64,000 nucleotides of DNA from Amaurobius ferox (lineage: Eukaryota; Arthropoda; Arachnida; Araneae; Amaurobiidae), in assembly GCA_951213105.1 (NCBI GenBank), contig OX578138.1:93216914-93280913 (forward strand). Direction: 5' to 3'. Position numbers and translations under genes: made by a program. Position 1 is the first letter of the stretch; each line of letters opens with the position of its first letter. Below are positions 13,355 to 24,802 of this stretch, piece after piece. The notes under the pieces were generated by a model. That model searched no databases and was not told where the DNA came from. It saw nothing but the letters and a program-made list of their open reading frames with translations.

Positions 13355-14144
13355 AACAAAAAAATCTGATGTGGGCAACACATGACTTTCCTTATATAAT
13401 GTAATGAATTTACTATTTTTACAGTAAAAAAATAAGTTTTTCTTATAGTAGATACTAATATTCTTTCCAAGACATTGAATTTTCGACAATTAGTCGTCAT
13501 TTTCATTGATTTAGCGTCATTTTCATTGATTTAGCGTCATTTTTATCCATTTGGCGAGATTTTCGTTAATTTGGCAACATTTCAAAAAGTCGCCAAGTTG
13601 GCGACATTCCGCCAAATTCGTCGCTAAAATCTCGCCAAGCGTTATGCACTAAGAAATAAGTTATTCTTACAGCAGATAAATGACTATTGGCGTTCAAATA
13701 CAAAAGTATTACTCAGAGTATCTTTTTTCATGAATGGAACGAGCTAGATCCACGAGAATGATGTCACCCAATTTATCGCATGGTATTATATATGAAAAGT
13801 GAACATGTTTATCAATAGGACATATTTTTTTTTCTATGACTTTTTGATATTTTTTTTGAAAAATGTACAATATCTCGAGAATAATTCGTGTTAGCATTCT
13901 AAAATTTATGTCAATCGTTTTCTAATGAAAAATTACATAAGAAATATCTATTTGCGTAACTTTATTAGTGGTTTTGATTTTTTGACGATTTTTTCAAAAT
14001 TTCATTCGAAAATTTAGGGGGGTTCTGAACATTCGATTGCGTATAAAACAATAGGCTTCCAGTGTTTACGGATTGTGATTTTTGTACCAAATTTGGTTCA
14101 AATCGGTCCATTCGTTCGTCAGTTATCGTCTCCACAGACCCACT

Positions 14145-14209
<65 letters not shown>

Positions 14210-14330
14210 ACATCACTCCAAAAATGTTTGATTCGTGATCAGGGATGCTTGAAACGTGCTCTCCCGTCGAAAACTCGAATTCGAATTTTCGACCCGTCAC
14301 AATACATACATTATGTATATAAAGAAAGTA
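13355..14330 (-). repeat. R1 dispersed repeat, copy 4
   Basis: A near full-length reverse copy. It carries the longest pure CA run of the window (about 14145-14206), which shows that the embedded microsatellite expands independently in each copy. The C/V-rich open frame across the run is an artefact. Confidence 0.85.
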
Positions 14331-14606
14331 AAAGTTAAGCAGTAGGTTAGTATAGCTCATAGGGCACATGTATTCTATATTAAAATAAGAAATAACAGAA
14401 TATTTTCCAGACTAGCTGGTGCCGCATTTTATACCCTGTCAAAACCCTCTACAAAATATCGTAGCTCCACTCCTGGTTTTTAAAGTCACAACAATATAGA
14501 TCACATACAAGCTCTGCGAAAAACAAAAATAAAAAAGACAATTTGTGCGAAGGATAAGAAAAATTCGATCAACATATATAATCACAGATAACACGATATT
14601 GAAACA

Positions 14607-14761
14607 TACTGCTGTTTCGAAGAAACACTGGATCCCCTTCGTCAGTGCAACAGAACCAACAAACCCGAAGTCCGAAAGAGTCCATTCCTCTTTTGGACTT
14701 CGTTTTTGTCGATTCTCTTGTACTGACGAAAGCTATCGAGCGTATCCTCGAAACAGCTGTA
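14607..14761. repeat. Foldback (inverted-repeat) element, 155 bp
   Basis: The sequence folds on itself: TACTGCTGTTTCGA pairs with TCGAAACAGCTGTA, CTTCGTCAGT with ACTGACGAAAG, and CGAAGTCCGAAAGAG with CTCTTTTGGACTTCG. It is a small foldback/MITE. Confidence 0.65.
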
Positions 14762-14873
14762 TGCTGAATTATTATTATTTGTGTCTATATACCTTGCTAC
14801 CGTTTTCTCTTGTTAAAGAGGATATGTTTATGGAGTAGGTTGATAGATAACTAAGAATACATATAATCTTATA

Positions 14874-16323
14874 TACAAAAAATGTATGCTCCCGTATGAA
14901 ATTGGGCTACAGCTGCGAAACCCGGAATTGTGCACCGTTTGAGGAGATATGTAAATTATTAGAATTTGGGATAGAAAACGTTTAATTAAGCAACAGTGGC
15001 AACAAGAAAATGGTAATTTAGTAAGTAGTAAATCCTCCCCTCGCAGCTATACAAGTCGATACGCGGTGCGTCATATATTCAATTAATTTGCTTATGTCCC
15101 TTTGCGGAAGATTCTGCCACAAATATTGTAACTGGTCAGTTAAATCAGTGGTATTCTGAGAAGGCTACAATTGTGGTTCTAGAATGAACCAAATGTATTT
15201 TGTTAGTGATAGGTCTGGTGAAATCCATGGGAGAGTATTAAATCATCTCAGACAGTGTTAAGAAAGTCATGCAGTATGTGGTCTAGCGTTGTCTTGCTAG
15301 TAAATGGAACGTGGGCAGCGTGGCAGTACGGACATACCAATTGAATGCATAATATAGTCGACGTACAAGCAAGTCCTCAGATTGGCTTGAAGGACAACTA
15401 GAGCTTATTACCTGACCCAGACCTCACGACTCGACAAAAATGACTAAAGGTACTTTGATGTGGGCCGGAATTAGAGCACAGTGGAACTAGAGCATTGATG
15501 ACCGTGCACAGCTGTGAAACGAATGCGGGATCAGAACACTGGCGAGTCCTCCTCCAGACACGTATGCAGCGGTCATCAGTGCTGAGAGAACCGTGGGATT
15601 TGTCGCTAAATATAACATGAATCCAGTTGGAGACTGTCTAGGCTTACACAGCTGCGTACTAATACAGACGACTCTAACTATGTTGAGGACTCATTGGTAG
15701 GCGCTTTAATGGATATCAACACGTAATCCTACATTTTCCCAGTCGTTTTCGAATAGTATCTCTTGATACCGGATGCATAGGGGATGGTAAATGCCTTTGA
15801 ATGGTCGATAGCGACGCCAATGGAGAGGGCACGGCTCTTCTGGCTCCACAATTCCGTAGATCAGTTATCGGACTGGAGCATCCTGAAGCTCTGCGATGGT
15901 TACATGTATCTTTTCTAATCCACTGTTGCTAATACAAATCAACCACAATATCTCCCTGACCAAGCTGGCGCCTGTTGGATCTGTTGATGTTGATATATCT
16001 GTTGGATGAACCAACTTCCGTTAGGCCTGAAATACGACCTATTTTTAAATCCAGCAATTGTTCATATCACCGAGGAGTACATCCCAAAGGCAAATTGTGG
16101 TATCAAACTAGAAAATTCAGTTTCAAATGTACGTGAAAGAGAACAGCGATCGTTTTAAATGCCACACGATGCGTCGTTCTCATGTGCATAGCATGAGCTG
16201 TATAACATCATTGGTGCTGATAGTTTGATCAATTGCATAACTCTTGAAACGACATTTACATACCGAGTTTCGCGACTGTAGCTCAATTTTTTATGGGTGC
16301 ATATATTTTTGCGACAGAGTGTA
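14874..16323 (-). mobile_element. Degenerate Tc1-like transposon
   Basis: Terminal inverted repeats survive: the left end ATGCTCCCGTATGAAATTGG...GCTACAGCTGCGAAACCCGG mirrors the right end, which on the minus strand reads ATGCACCCATAAAAAATTGA...GCTACAGTCGCGAAACTCGG. The outermost dozen bases seem lost on the left. Inside is a broken transposase on the minus strand (about 16060 to 15025). TA dinucleotides flank both ends, as expected for this superfamily. Confidence 0.75.
15025..16060 (-). pseudogene. Tc1-like transposase pseudogene
   Basis: Minus-strand fragments in changing frames spell the family signature: WIHVIFSDKSHGSLSTDD near 15620 (the VIFSDESRFSL block with the first catalytic Asp), RCIRVWRR just after it, and LWQNLPQRDISKLIEYM and CIAARGGFTTY at the C-terminal end near 15130-15030. 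Several stops and frameshifts break the frame, so no transposase can be made. Confidence 0.75.
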
Positions 16324-16426
16324 TTAAAACTAGAACGTATTCTGTAATTGGAATTGTCCGTGTACTTCATAAACTTTCCCCTATGGACGATGCGTTAACT
16401 CTATACCATCTGATAAGTCTCCTTTA

Positions 16427-17216
16427 AGGGTGAGCGTCAGTAAATCTTCTGCCCTATCTGCGCTTTGTTAACTTTCGTGGCACACATTTTTCGCCAAAAT
16501 TCTGCTCAAACAGTTGCGAAATATTTTCTGATAGATAAAATGCAATACTTAGGTTATATTAAAACTAAATTTAATATCCAGTAAAACATAGAATATATTT
16601 TTTTATTTTAATTCAAAATATTTTTGGTGCTGCTATCTGTTGTCGTAATTTAATTCAGACTGACTATTTTTATTTTTTAATGAACATTTTTAAATGGCTA
16701 TTCCTTCCAATACGCTATTAAATACAACAACAGATTATATATAATAATTCTACAATGTCGGAAACGTAATTGAACTTGGACTTGAACTTGAAGACAAAGG
16801 AACTTGAAGACAAAGCTGCAGTCCTCAGTGATGTACATTCAGATTCCCTTATCAAATTTATAGAATGAGAAATACCTTTCCGTTATTATGGCATTATTAT
16901 ATATGATCTGTTGTGGTATTTAATACTGTAGTAGAAGGAATAGATATTTTAAAATGTTCATTAAAAAATAAAAATAATCGGTATGAATTAAATTACGACA
17001 ACAGATGGCAGCACCAAAAATATTTTGGATTAAGATAAAAAATATATTCTATGTTTTATTGGGTATTAAATTTAGCTTAAATATAATATAAGCATTGCAT
17101 TTTATCTTTCAGAAAATATTTCGCAACTGTTTGAGCAGAATTTCGGCAAAAAATGTGTGCCGCGAAAGTTAACAAAGCGCGGAAAGGGCAGAAGATTTAC
17201 TGACGCTCAAGGGTAT
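16427..17216. mobile_element. Foldback element with about 290-bp inverted arms
   Basis: The left arm (16427-16720) starts AAGGGTGAGCGTCAGTAAAT and the right arm (about 16925-17216) ends with its complement CTGACGCTCAAGGG. Along about 290 bp the arms match closely (for example GCTGCTATCTGTTGTCGTAA on the left and TTACGACAACAGATGGCAGC on the right). A central spacer of about 200 bp separates them. No transposase is present. The open frame beginning at 17157 lies in the arm and is not a gene. Confidence 0.8.
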
Positions 17217-17858
17217 ACGCAATTCTGTAGATTGTTCCCGAAAGTCCCCAGTCGGGCCCATCAAGCAGACTCTTCCAACTTGAGGGGAGGGACATGCCTT
17301 TATGATAATGTCCCCAGATCATTAGTTATTCATACTTGTGGAATGATGATAATTTATTTTTGTCTGTCAAATTCCTGGTAATATTAAATAAAAATATCAA
17401 GTTTATAGTTATCGTATGGGCTGAAAAACATGTCCTTAAAAATTGCGTTTTATCAAATCACGTATATAATTATACTCATTCTAGCTACAGATTCGGAAAT
17501 GCCGATTTGGAGCCTACTTTACAAGACGAAAGGCTGCCATGTTCCTAAAATTAGTTTAAATTTACATTTTTGAAAGACATATTTCTATCATGTTCCCGTG
17601 CAAAATAAATATTTTTAAACTCAGAAATATCAAATAAATTGGATTTTTACATAATATTTTAAATCACTTTTTATGATCCTAAAAAAAAATTCCATTTAAC
17701 ATAAATATTAAAAAAAATGTTTTTAAACATTGTTATCTAAAAAAAAAATACATGTTCGAATGAAATATATGTAAAAAGAAATATGTTCTTATTACAGAAA
17801 CAAAAATAAAAATGATGTGATAATTAAATGGTTTAAAAAGGATGGAGGGATGCCTTAC
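17217..17858. other. Intron DNA of the TMTC-like gene, no feature
   Basis: AT-rich sequence just downstream (in gene orientation) of the exon at 17859-17971. No further exon, repeat or RNA was recognised. Confidence 0.4.
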
Positions 17859-17971
17859 TTTGGGAATGATGAACTCATAAATGCAGCAAATGGCAAGAAC
17901 TGTCAGTGCTTGTTCTTTACAAAGAAGTCCTAAAACAGCTAAGACAGAGGTGACTGCACACTCCTGCCAAA
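17859..17971 (-). CDS. TMTC-like O-mannosyltransferase, internal exon (downstream of 20889-20988)
   Basis: Host exon on the minus strand. It is bounded by a consensus acceptor (TTTTTGCAG before the exon) and donor (GTAAGG after it). It completes a codon begun in the exon at 20889-20988 (G+TT = Val) and then reads 37 codons, including the hallmark LLCKEQALTVLAICCIYEF. TMTC1-4 proteins are ER membrane O-mannosyltransferases that glycosylate cadherins; CKEQGITVxGxCxxYE is the most conserved luminal/membrane stretch of their N-terminal half. By eye the closest is TMTC3 (ICCVYE). The matching splice phase of the two exons strongly supports one gene. Upstream and downstream exons were not found and probably lie outside the window or in unread parts. 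Confidence 0.85.
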
Positions 17972-18240
17972 CTGCAAAAAATATTTTCTTTTTTAACTAT
18001 GAGAAAATTCCGGAACATTAGTTTAAATACCAAAATACTGTTGTGTTAACGGGATGGGGCCATTAAACTGGAACTATTTGAAAATTGCGATATATTTATA
18101 ATAATAACTAATTTATATGTAATAGTTCTGAAATTAGATAACTGAAAATTATGGTTTTGATTGCATCTAGGATTCAGTATTACGGACACTTTTTTTTAAA
18201 TATACTATTATATACGATGACGTTATACTATAACAAGCTA

Positions 18241-18954
18241 TACAGAGTGATTAAAAAAAGATGGGCCAAATATTGTGAGGTGGTTACAACATATACCAAA
18301 TCAAGCATTTTTCGTCATAGTTTACAGGGTCTGAAATAAAACGTAAAGGCACCAGTGGGCGCTTAATGGTGAAACCCATGAGGCAAGATAAAAACACAAG
18401 AATGACATAGAAGTTAATTACATTTAATAAACAATAATTATAGTACTGGCTCAAAAGAGCGACCGCAATCCTGAACACAGCGGCGATGGGGGGAATGGCA
18501 AACTCTCTCGAACAGACCAGGCATGTCGCGCACTTCTGCAGCAACGGCCGAAATTCTGTCGACGAGTTCCTCTTCAGATGTAAGGGCAGTGTTATAGACG
18601 AGAGTCTTGAGATATCCCCACAAAAAGAAGTCAAGACAAGGCAGATCGGGAGATCGGCCTCTCAAAAGTTGGAACTGCGATCAACTGCTGCAAACTGATA
18701 AGGTTGTACATTCGGTGTTACGAAAATTTGCATAAGGGCTCTTCTTCTTCCCCAAATGAAATTTGCATTAGAGGTTTTCTTCTTCAACCAGAATGACGCT
18801 TTTAAGTTTGCAAAGCTGTCGCTTTCTAATGAGTAAGTGCCATGTAACGCCTTTAAGTTTCATTTCCGGCCCGGTAAACTATAACGGAAAATGCTTGGTT
18901 TGGTGTGTGCTATTACCTCGTAAAGTTTGCCCATCTTTTTTTAATAATCCTGTA
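18241..18954 (-). mobile_element. Deleted mariner-like element in the TMTC intron
   Basis: About 110-bp terminal inverted repeats: the left begins TACAGAGTGATTAAAAAAAG, and the right, read in reverse, TACAGGATTATTAAAAAAAG. TA flanks it. Between them only the C-terminal part of a transposase remains, so it is an internal-deletion derivative. Confidence 0.85.
18438..18680 (-). pseudogene. Mariner-like transposase, C-terminal remnant
   Basis: About 75 codons stay open on the minus strand. RSPDLPCLDFFLWGYLKTLV matches the SPDLTPxDFFLWGYLK block around the third catalytic residue of mariner/IS630-type transposases. The EEELVDRI and MPGLFERV blocks that follow are also typical. All N-terminal sequence with the other two catalytic residues is missing. 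Confidence 0.85.
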
Positions 18955-19898
18955 TATCAGTGGTTTATAAGCCACGTGACAAGAATCAATATGGGCAATA
19001 GAATTTGCAACTGAGATCTGCTCAACTAATAAGAGAAACACTGTTCGACATAAGCTATAATACTTATATAACAATAGAAATATGGCACAAATTCCCCTAC
19101 ATAAGTTGATCTCAGAGTTATAAAACAAACTGAGAAATACGCAATAGGATGTATCTTCTTATGGCTAACTCAACATAATGTTTTCTATCCAGATCGGTGT
19201 CCAAAATTAGTTCATAACTTAAGTTATACAAAGTAATTCTCGGAATTTGTAAGTGCTCTTTAACTTAATAATCTGTCAACTATCTGCAACTGGTTTCGGA
19301 ATGTTAATTCAAAGAACTGATCATTATTACTTTAATGGATATTCCATTAACTGGATAATTTTATCAGTGTAATTAAATACTGTTGGTGTGGGGTTATGGG
19401 TTATGAAATGATATTGTAATATGCAAGATATTCCAATAACATTCATTCTTTGGCTGTAAGCATACATATTGTTACGACGTATCCATTCCAATCGTAGGTG
19501 CAGGATATAAAAAAAAGAGTCCAAATGTCTGGATAACAACTACTTTTATTCAAAAGCACCAATAAATGTGAATAGGAAAATTGACAATTAATAACAATAA
19601 AGCTATATTGCAAAATTACAAAACAATTATCAAGTACTATAAAACATGAATTAAATGCTGATCCAATTTACGAAAGAGAAGATAATGTTTTTAAAACACT
19701 GACATATCTCACAGTTGAATTTAACTCGAGTTGTATCAACTCTGTCCAACTGAACGATTACTTCATTATGTACTTTCCATGGAAATTTTTAGAGATTAGA
19801 GAAAATTTGAGGCCGTTTTTAGATATGGCTAAATCTAGGAAGTTTCCTCTGATTAGGAAACGCTGTAAAATTGGTGATATTTCGCTAAATCTGTCGCA
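18955..19898. other. TMTC intron, no recognised feature
   Basis: AT-rich, no coding signal and no clear repeats. Confidence 0.4.
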
Positions 19899-19929
19899 CA
19901 TGCCACATTAATTTTGTTGTTGAGACCCA

Positions 19930-20205
19930 GACCGTCCGACCTACCAGAAAGGTGTAAGGTAACTGTTTGGACGGCCGGGAAGTGCCATCCAATTTAGACC
20001 GGAACCCAATGAGGGAGGCATCCTTAGGGACTGTGCCCTCCTTCCCCTACCTCCAACCTCTCGGAAGGACTTTTGGATCCACATGTTTAACGTGATCGTA
20101 CTCCGCGTGAACACGGCCGCAGTTTTGGCAGTGGCGGGAATCGAAGCCGAGCCTACCGAGTGCAATTTTCGCGCGCTAATCACTGGGCTACCGCGCCCAT
20201 CATCA
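19930..20205 (-). repeat. tRNA-derived SINE-like tail within the LINE insertion
   Basis: The minus strand reads GGGCGCGGTAGCCCAGTGAT, an A-box-like start, and then GGCTTCGATTCCCGCC, a good B box. A GC-rich body and a CAA-rich tail follow. It is either a SINE that shares its 3' end with the LINE or a tRNA-like 3' UTR of the LINE itself. Confidence 0.65.
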
Positions 20206-20229
20206 TCATATTTGGCACGGCAGCCCAGG

Positions 20230-20747
20230 ATGAGCCATGGTCTTCCGCTGACGATTCCTCCAGGACTGTCTATTTCTAGACCTGGTCTGCCAGTCTCTTA
20301 CTCCAATCACTCTAAAATCCGAATCAACTTAGTCAAGCCATCTCAGCTTTGGTCTTCCTCTTTTTCTTCTAGTAAAGGGCCTTGCAGCAAATATCTTCTT
20401 TACCGGATCCCTTTCATCCATTCTAGCAATATGAGAGGCCAGTTCATTCGCTTAATTTTAAAATATTTAATAATATCGGGTTCCTTAAAATATCTATAAA
20501 TCTCTGAGTTAAAACGCCTCCCCCATAGGCCATTCTCCTTTACTCCACCAAGGATGCCTCTGAGAACCCTACGCTCAAAAACAGCAACTCTACCCTCTCC
20601 ATTTTTTGTTAAAGGCCAAGTTTCCGAACCATACATTAGGACCGGTCTAATGATAGTTTTATAGATAAGAAGCTTTGTCTTTCTAGAGAGGAAACATGAT
20701 CTCAAAACAGGGCGAAGTCCAAAAAATGCCTTTAGGTCTATCGCGCC
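20230..20747 (-). pseudogene. LINE reverse transcriptase, C-terminal fragment
   Basis: The minus-strand frame contains KTKLLIYKTIIRPVLMYGSE, the conserved end of the RT domain of non-LTR retrotransposons, followed by FERRVLRGI, NSEIYRYFKEPDI and IKRMNWPL, the usual thumb/connector words. Past an in-frame stop the remnant still reads KLIRILE-like residues from the tail region. The N-terminal RT motifs are absent because of 5' truncation. The clade cannot be fixed from this part. Confidence 0.8.
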
Positions 20748-20888
20748 CATGCCACATTAATGTAACAAAGTTCAGAAAAGGCTACTTTCACGCAATAGCA
20801 ATACATTGTTTTTTCTCTGCTTCGTGGGAAAAGAAATTTCCGTTCAGAATTCATTACATATTCGTAACAACATATAATAATAACATAC

Positions 20889-20988
20889 CGTTTGTTTTGT
20901 GTTGATATCTGACTTGAATATAGTAGAGTAAGGCACACAGGAAGGCAACTGCTGATAACAGTTCCGCTCGACCAACCACGCCGCTCAC
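20889..20988 (-). CDS. TMTC-like O-mannosyltransferase, internal exon (upstream one)
   Basis: Host exon of 100 bp with acceptor TTTTTATTGCAG and donor GTATGTTA. It encodes 33 residues beginning VSGVVGRAELLSAVAFLCAL and leaves one base (phase 1) that the exon at 17859-17971 completes. VVGRAExL after HPVHTEA is the signature loop of the TMTC family, and the following hydrophobic stretch is a membrane helix. The 2.9-kb intron between the exons holds a mariner-like relic and a LINE/SINE insertion. Neither exon shows damage. Confidence 0.85.
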
Positions 20989-22345
20989 CTGCAATAAAAA
21001 CGCAATACATTTTTGAAATATATGCAGCAAAATTAAACAAAAACAAATTATTATCAATACTGAATCGATATTTATAAAATCGCCATTATTCAAACTTCTG
21101 GTGTAGTGTATTAATAAGGTATAAATAAGATTAGTGTATAAGTAAGATTATTCCAGACTCCGAATGAAATTATGCCTTTTTCACATTACTAATTATATTG
21201 AGGGGAACTAATTTAATATAGGAGGCGCTTCAAAATCTGATTCGTTGCGTACGAAATACCTATATTGTGTTGACAGAATTGAAATAGTCGTACTCAGATT
21301 TGTCTGCAAGAGAGGGCACAAAACGGAACCAAACATTACACGAAAACTATTACAAATACGAGGAAATCGCCTTTAATTTAGCTGAAAAATTGACACTATA
21401 TGTTTTCATATTAATACTTTTTTAAAAGATTAGATATATTAGATATAAAACCAATATTTATTTTAATATAACTTTAAGTTACTCTTAAATATGCGCGCGA
21501 ACAAAAATACTGTTTTTATAATATAAGTTTTCTTATTGGTAAATAAATCCCTTATTGAAATATTTTTATCATAGTCAGAGTACACTTATTTTAGTACTAA
21601 CTGATACATTTAATGTATATTTTCTGTGTCTAATCCTGTAATAAGGTCCCCACCACTTATTATTTACATTATTTAAAAATTAATAAAGCATCACATATAT
21701 TTTAGTCATATAATAATAATAGTTATGTTAACGGTGATCTTAACATCTATTATTAATTCCTATTTATCAGATCATAACATTCTTCTATGCAACAAATTAA
21801 GGTAAATGAACACAATGAATATATTTAACTCAAAACCAAAGGTCTTAGAGGACTGTGATGGTAATCATTTAAAAGTTGATTTTGATTATATGAAATTTTA
21901 CCCCTTTCCTTAGCAAATGCCGTATACCAATTCAGTACCATATTAATTATCCAGGTCATTAGATCCGTATGTTTTAACGGGTCCTTTTGTAATATTGTTA
22001 AAGTTTTCTTTTATAACAACGGAATAAAACTCTCCGCACTTGGAATTTTCTATGATGCTCACCATGATAAAATGTTTGCCTGTCGTTATTTTAATAAAGT
22101 GCCATTCCAGAGCCATCAAATAATCTGAATATTATTAGATGTGTGTGTGATTCACCGTATATGCAAAGCAAGAGAAATTCCTCTTGTCCTAATTTGAAGC
22201 ACACACATTTCAAATTAAGTTCCTCCTGACCGGAAAGATACGCCGAAAAGATACACCATGTCAGGTCATGGTAGATTTTGCACACAGCACCCTTTTAAAT
22301 ACACATCAAATGGTTATCCCTGGATAGTGTAATCCGGATAAATAA
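20989..22345. other. Intron or intergenic DNA, no feature recognised
   Basis: AT-rich. I looked for the preceding TMTC exon (HPVHTEA) on the minus strand and did not find it here. Confidence 0.35.
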
Positions 22346-22349
22346 AGGG

Positions 22350-22505
22350 TAATCCAATACAGTTTAAAGGATAATCCGATATAGTTTAAAGGGTAATCCA
22401 ATATAGTTTAAAGGGTAATTCAATGTAGTTTAAATGATAATCCAATGTACTTAATAGGCTAATCCAAATAGAGTTAACAGGCTAATCTAAATACAGTTAA
22501 TAATA
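22350..22505. repeat. 22-bp tandem repeat
   Basis: Seven copies of a unit like TAATCCAATATAGTTTAAAGGG at exact 22-bp steps (22350, 22372, 22394, 22416, 22438, 22460, then 22483). The copies diverge toward the right. Confidence 0.85.
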
Positions 22506-23168
22506 TAATTCACCATAGATAATAGAATAATTTTGTATTGTAATCGTTATTTCTAATATTACATTTATGTTTTTTGAACCTTTTAAATCGTGTTTAATAG
22601 ACTTTCACTTGTTTAGAAATAAAAAATACCATCTTTTCTAATGTCTGTTTGCTAAGTGAAAAGAAATTTTCATTATTTTTTATTTTCATGTTTTTAGCAA
22701 TACTAATGGTTTATTTTCATTTATAACACGGGTTAGAATTATTTGTGAATAATTTCTATTATCTACCTGGCGAAACTGTGTACAGAATTAACGACAATAT
22801 TCATAGCTTGAAATAAAAATAAAAAAAATATGAATCATATATATTTCTTTTTTTTTAACTAATTAGAAAAGACATTTACAGAAACATTTATTATATGTCA
22901 CATCTGTTATTCTACACATACTTTCCTGAATAGAAAATTAGGAGATAAAATAATCTTATTTTAAAAACCGTATTGTATTTTAAAAGTGAATTATTAAATA
23001 TGTAATCAGCTTAATTAAAATTTATCAGACAATTTTAATTAAACTTATAGTCAAGTAAAATTGTTTTTTTGTCAAGTTAACAATATGCAATTAAAATGGT
23101 ATGAATAAAGAATGAACACTAATAGATAAAACAAAATAATGTGGTATGTGCATTGTGTCAGAATCACC
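22506..23168. other. No recognisable feature
   Basis: Very AT-rich sequence with no supported element. Confidence 0.4.
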
Positions 23169-24215
23169 AATGTCGATCACACTTTTCTAGAATTAATCGA
23201 GTTCCCTTGACCTTTTAGGAATTACTCTATCATGAGCCTACTGTATCCCTTAACCAATGTCGATCGGACCCGTAGACATTTCTAGCAATATTCGTAAGAT
23301 CTTGACCTTTAAGGAATTATGTTATCCCGACCTTACTGTATCCCCTTCACCAATGAAAACCGGACCCGCAGATCTTTCTAGCAATATTCGGGTGCTCTTG
23401 ACCTTTAAGAAATTCTGTTATATTTAGCGTACTGCGTCCCTTTCACCAATGTCGATCAGGCCCGTAGAAATTTCCAGCATTATTCGGATGCCCTTGACCT
23501 TTAAGGAATTCTGTTATCCGGAACGTACTGTGAACTTTTCACAAATGTCGAAAGGACCCATATATCTTTCTAGCAATAATCGGATTCCCTTGATCTTTAA
23601 GGAATTCTGTTATCCTGAGCGTACTGTGCCCACTTCACCAATGTCAATCGAACCCGTAGATATTTCTAGTAATATTCGGGTGCTCTTGACCTTTAAGAAA
23701 TTCTGTTATATTTAGCGTACTGCGTCCCTTTCGCCAATGTCGATCAGGACCGTAGATCTTTCTAGCATTATTCGGATGCCCTTGACCTTTAAGGAATTAT
23801 TTTATCCTGAACGTACTGTGAACTCTTCACAAATGTTGAAAGGACCCGTATATCTTTCTAGCAATAATTGGATTCCCTTGATTTTTAAGGAATTCTGTTA
23901 TCATGAGCGTGCTGTGTCTCCTTCACCAATGTAGATCGAGAACGTAGATCTTTGTAGCATTATTCGAGTGCCCTTGATCTTTAAGGAATTCTGTTATCCT
24001 GAACGCAATGTGACCCCTTTACCAATGCCGAATGAACCCGTATATATTTCTAGCAATATTCGGGTGCCCTTGATCTTTAAGGAATTCTGTTATCCTAAGC
24101 GTATTGTGTTTTCCTTCACCAATGTCGACCACGCCCGTTGATCTTTCTAGCAATAATATTCAGGTACCCTTAATTTTTAGTGAACACTGCCATCCTGACC
24201 TATGACGTCGAGAAA
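23169..24215 (+). repeat. 96-bp tandem repeat array
   Basis: Eleven monomers start with an AATGTCGATC-like word at 23169, 23256, 23352, 23448, 23544, 23640, 23736, 23832, 23928, 24024 and 24121. Steps are 96 bp except at the edges. Neighbours three apart are most alike (23448 versus 23736), pointing to a 288-bp higher-order unit. Because 96 is divisible by 3, a 32-residue reading frame containing LTFKEFCYPERTV stays open over several monomers. I do not regard it as a gene: there is no context and other monomers are interrupted. Confidence 0.9.
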
Positions 24216-24802
24216 ATTATTTTTCTAAATCTAACATTTTAAATTTATTTGAGTATTTTTCACGTACTTAGCAAGCTATTTTCAGTTTGTCCTTTATTAT
24301 TTAACCTCTTAAAATGGTAGTTAAGCAAAAATGGTAGTTAAGATGTAATTAACGTGAACATTTAAGAACAAATGGAAAATTAGAAGATATACTGTAGCGG
24401 ATTTTAGTATTAGCAGTTAGGGGGTGTTACAGTGCGGGAGTAATATTCGTGTATATTTCTATACTGTTAAGGATTTTAGAAGTCACTTTAAGCATCCCAG
24501 TCTCTATGCTTTAAAATTTCTTATATTGGACAACGTGATGTAATATAGATCAACGAAAAATTTTATAAAAAGTAATTTTTCCACATTTTTCGAATGCTGG
24601 CGAAATGTTTTATTTGTATATTTATGTTTATATTTATAAACATTGCAGTCAAAGTTAACGAATATTAGATGTTAAGATGATTAGTGCTTCGTATGATAAT
24701 ATGGCTTTTTTACACAAAGAAAATACTTTAATTATATCAAAAAATAGAAATTATAGCAAATAAATAAAATTTTCTGCTCTTTAAAATAGTACGCCAAGTT
24801 CT
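24216..24802. other. No recognisable feature
   Basis: AT-rich spacer between the tandem array and a foldback element. Confidence 0.4.

Larger units (their letters stand above)
19899..20761 (-). mobile_element. 5'-truncated LINE with tRNA-like tail and 14-bp target duplication
   Basis: The identical 14-mer CATGCCACATTAAT occurs at 19899-19912 and 20748-20761 and brackets 835 bp. Read on the minus strand the insert opens within a reverse-transcriptase C-terminus, continues into a tRNA-like module (about 20205-20140) with a GC-rich body, and ends in a CAACAACAAAA tail. This is the signature of one target-primed reverse transcription event. It lies in the intron between the two TMTC exons. Confidence 0.8.

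Noticed and set aside
13965..14369. Cys-Val-rich 134-codon open frame
   Set aside because: Translation of a CA microsatellite within an R1 copy.
23449..23934. Gene for a 32-residue repeat protein
   Set aside because: The frame is closed in several monomers and no promoter, splice or domain evidence exists.
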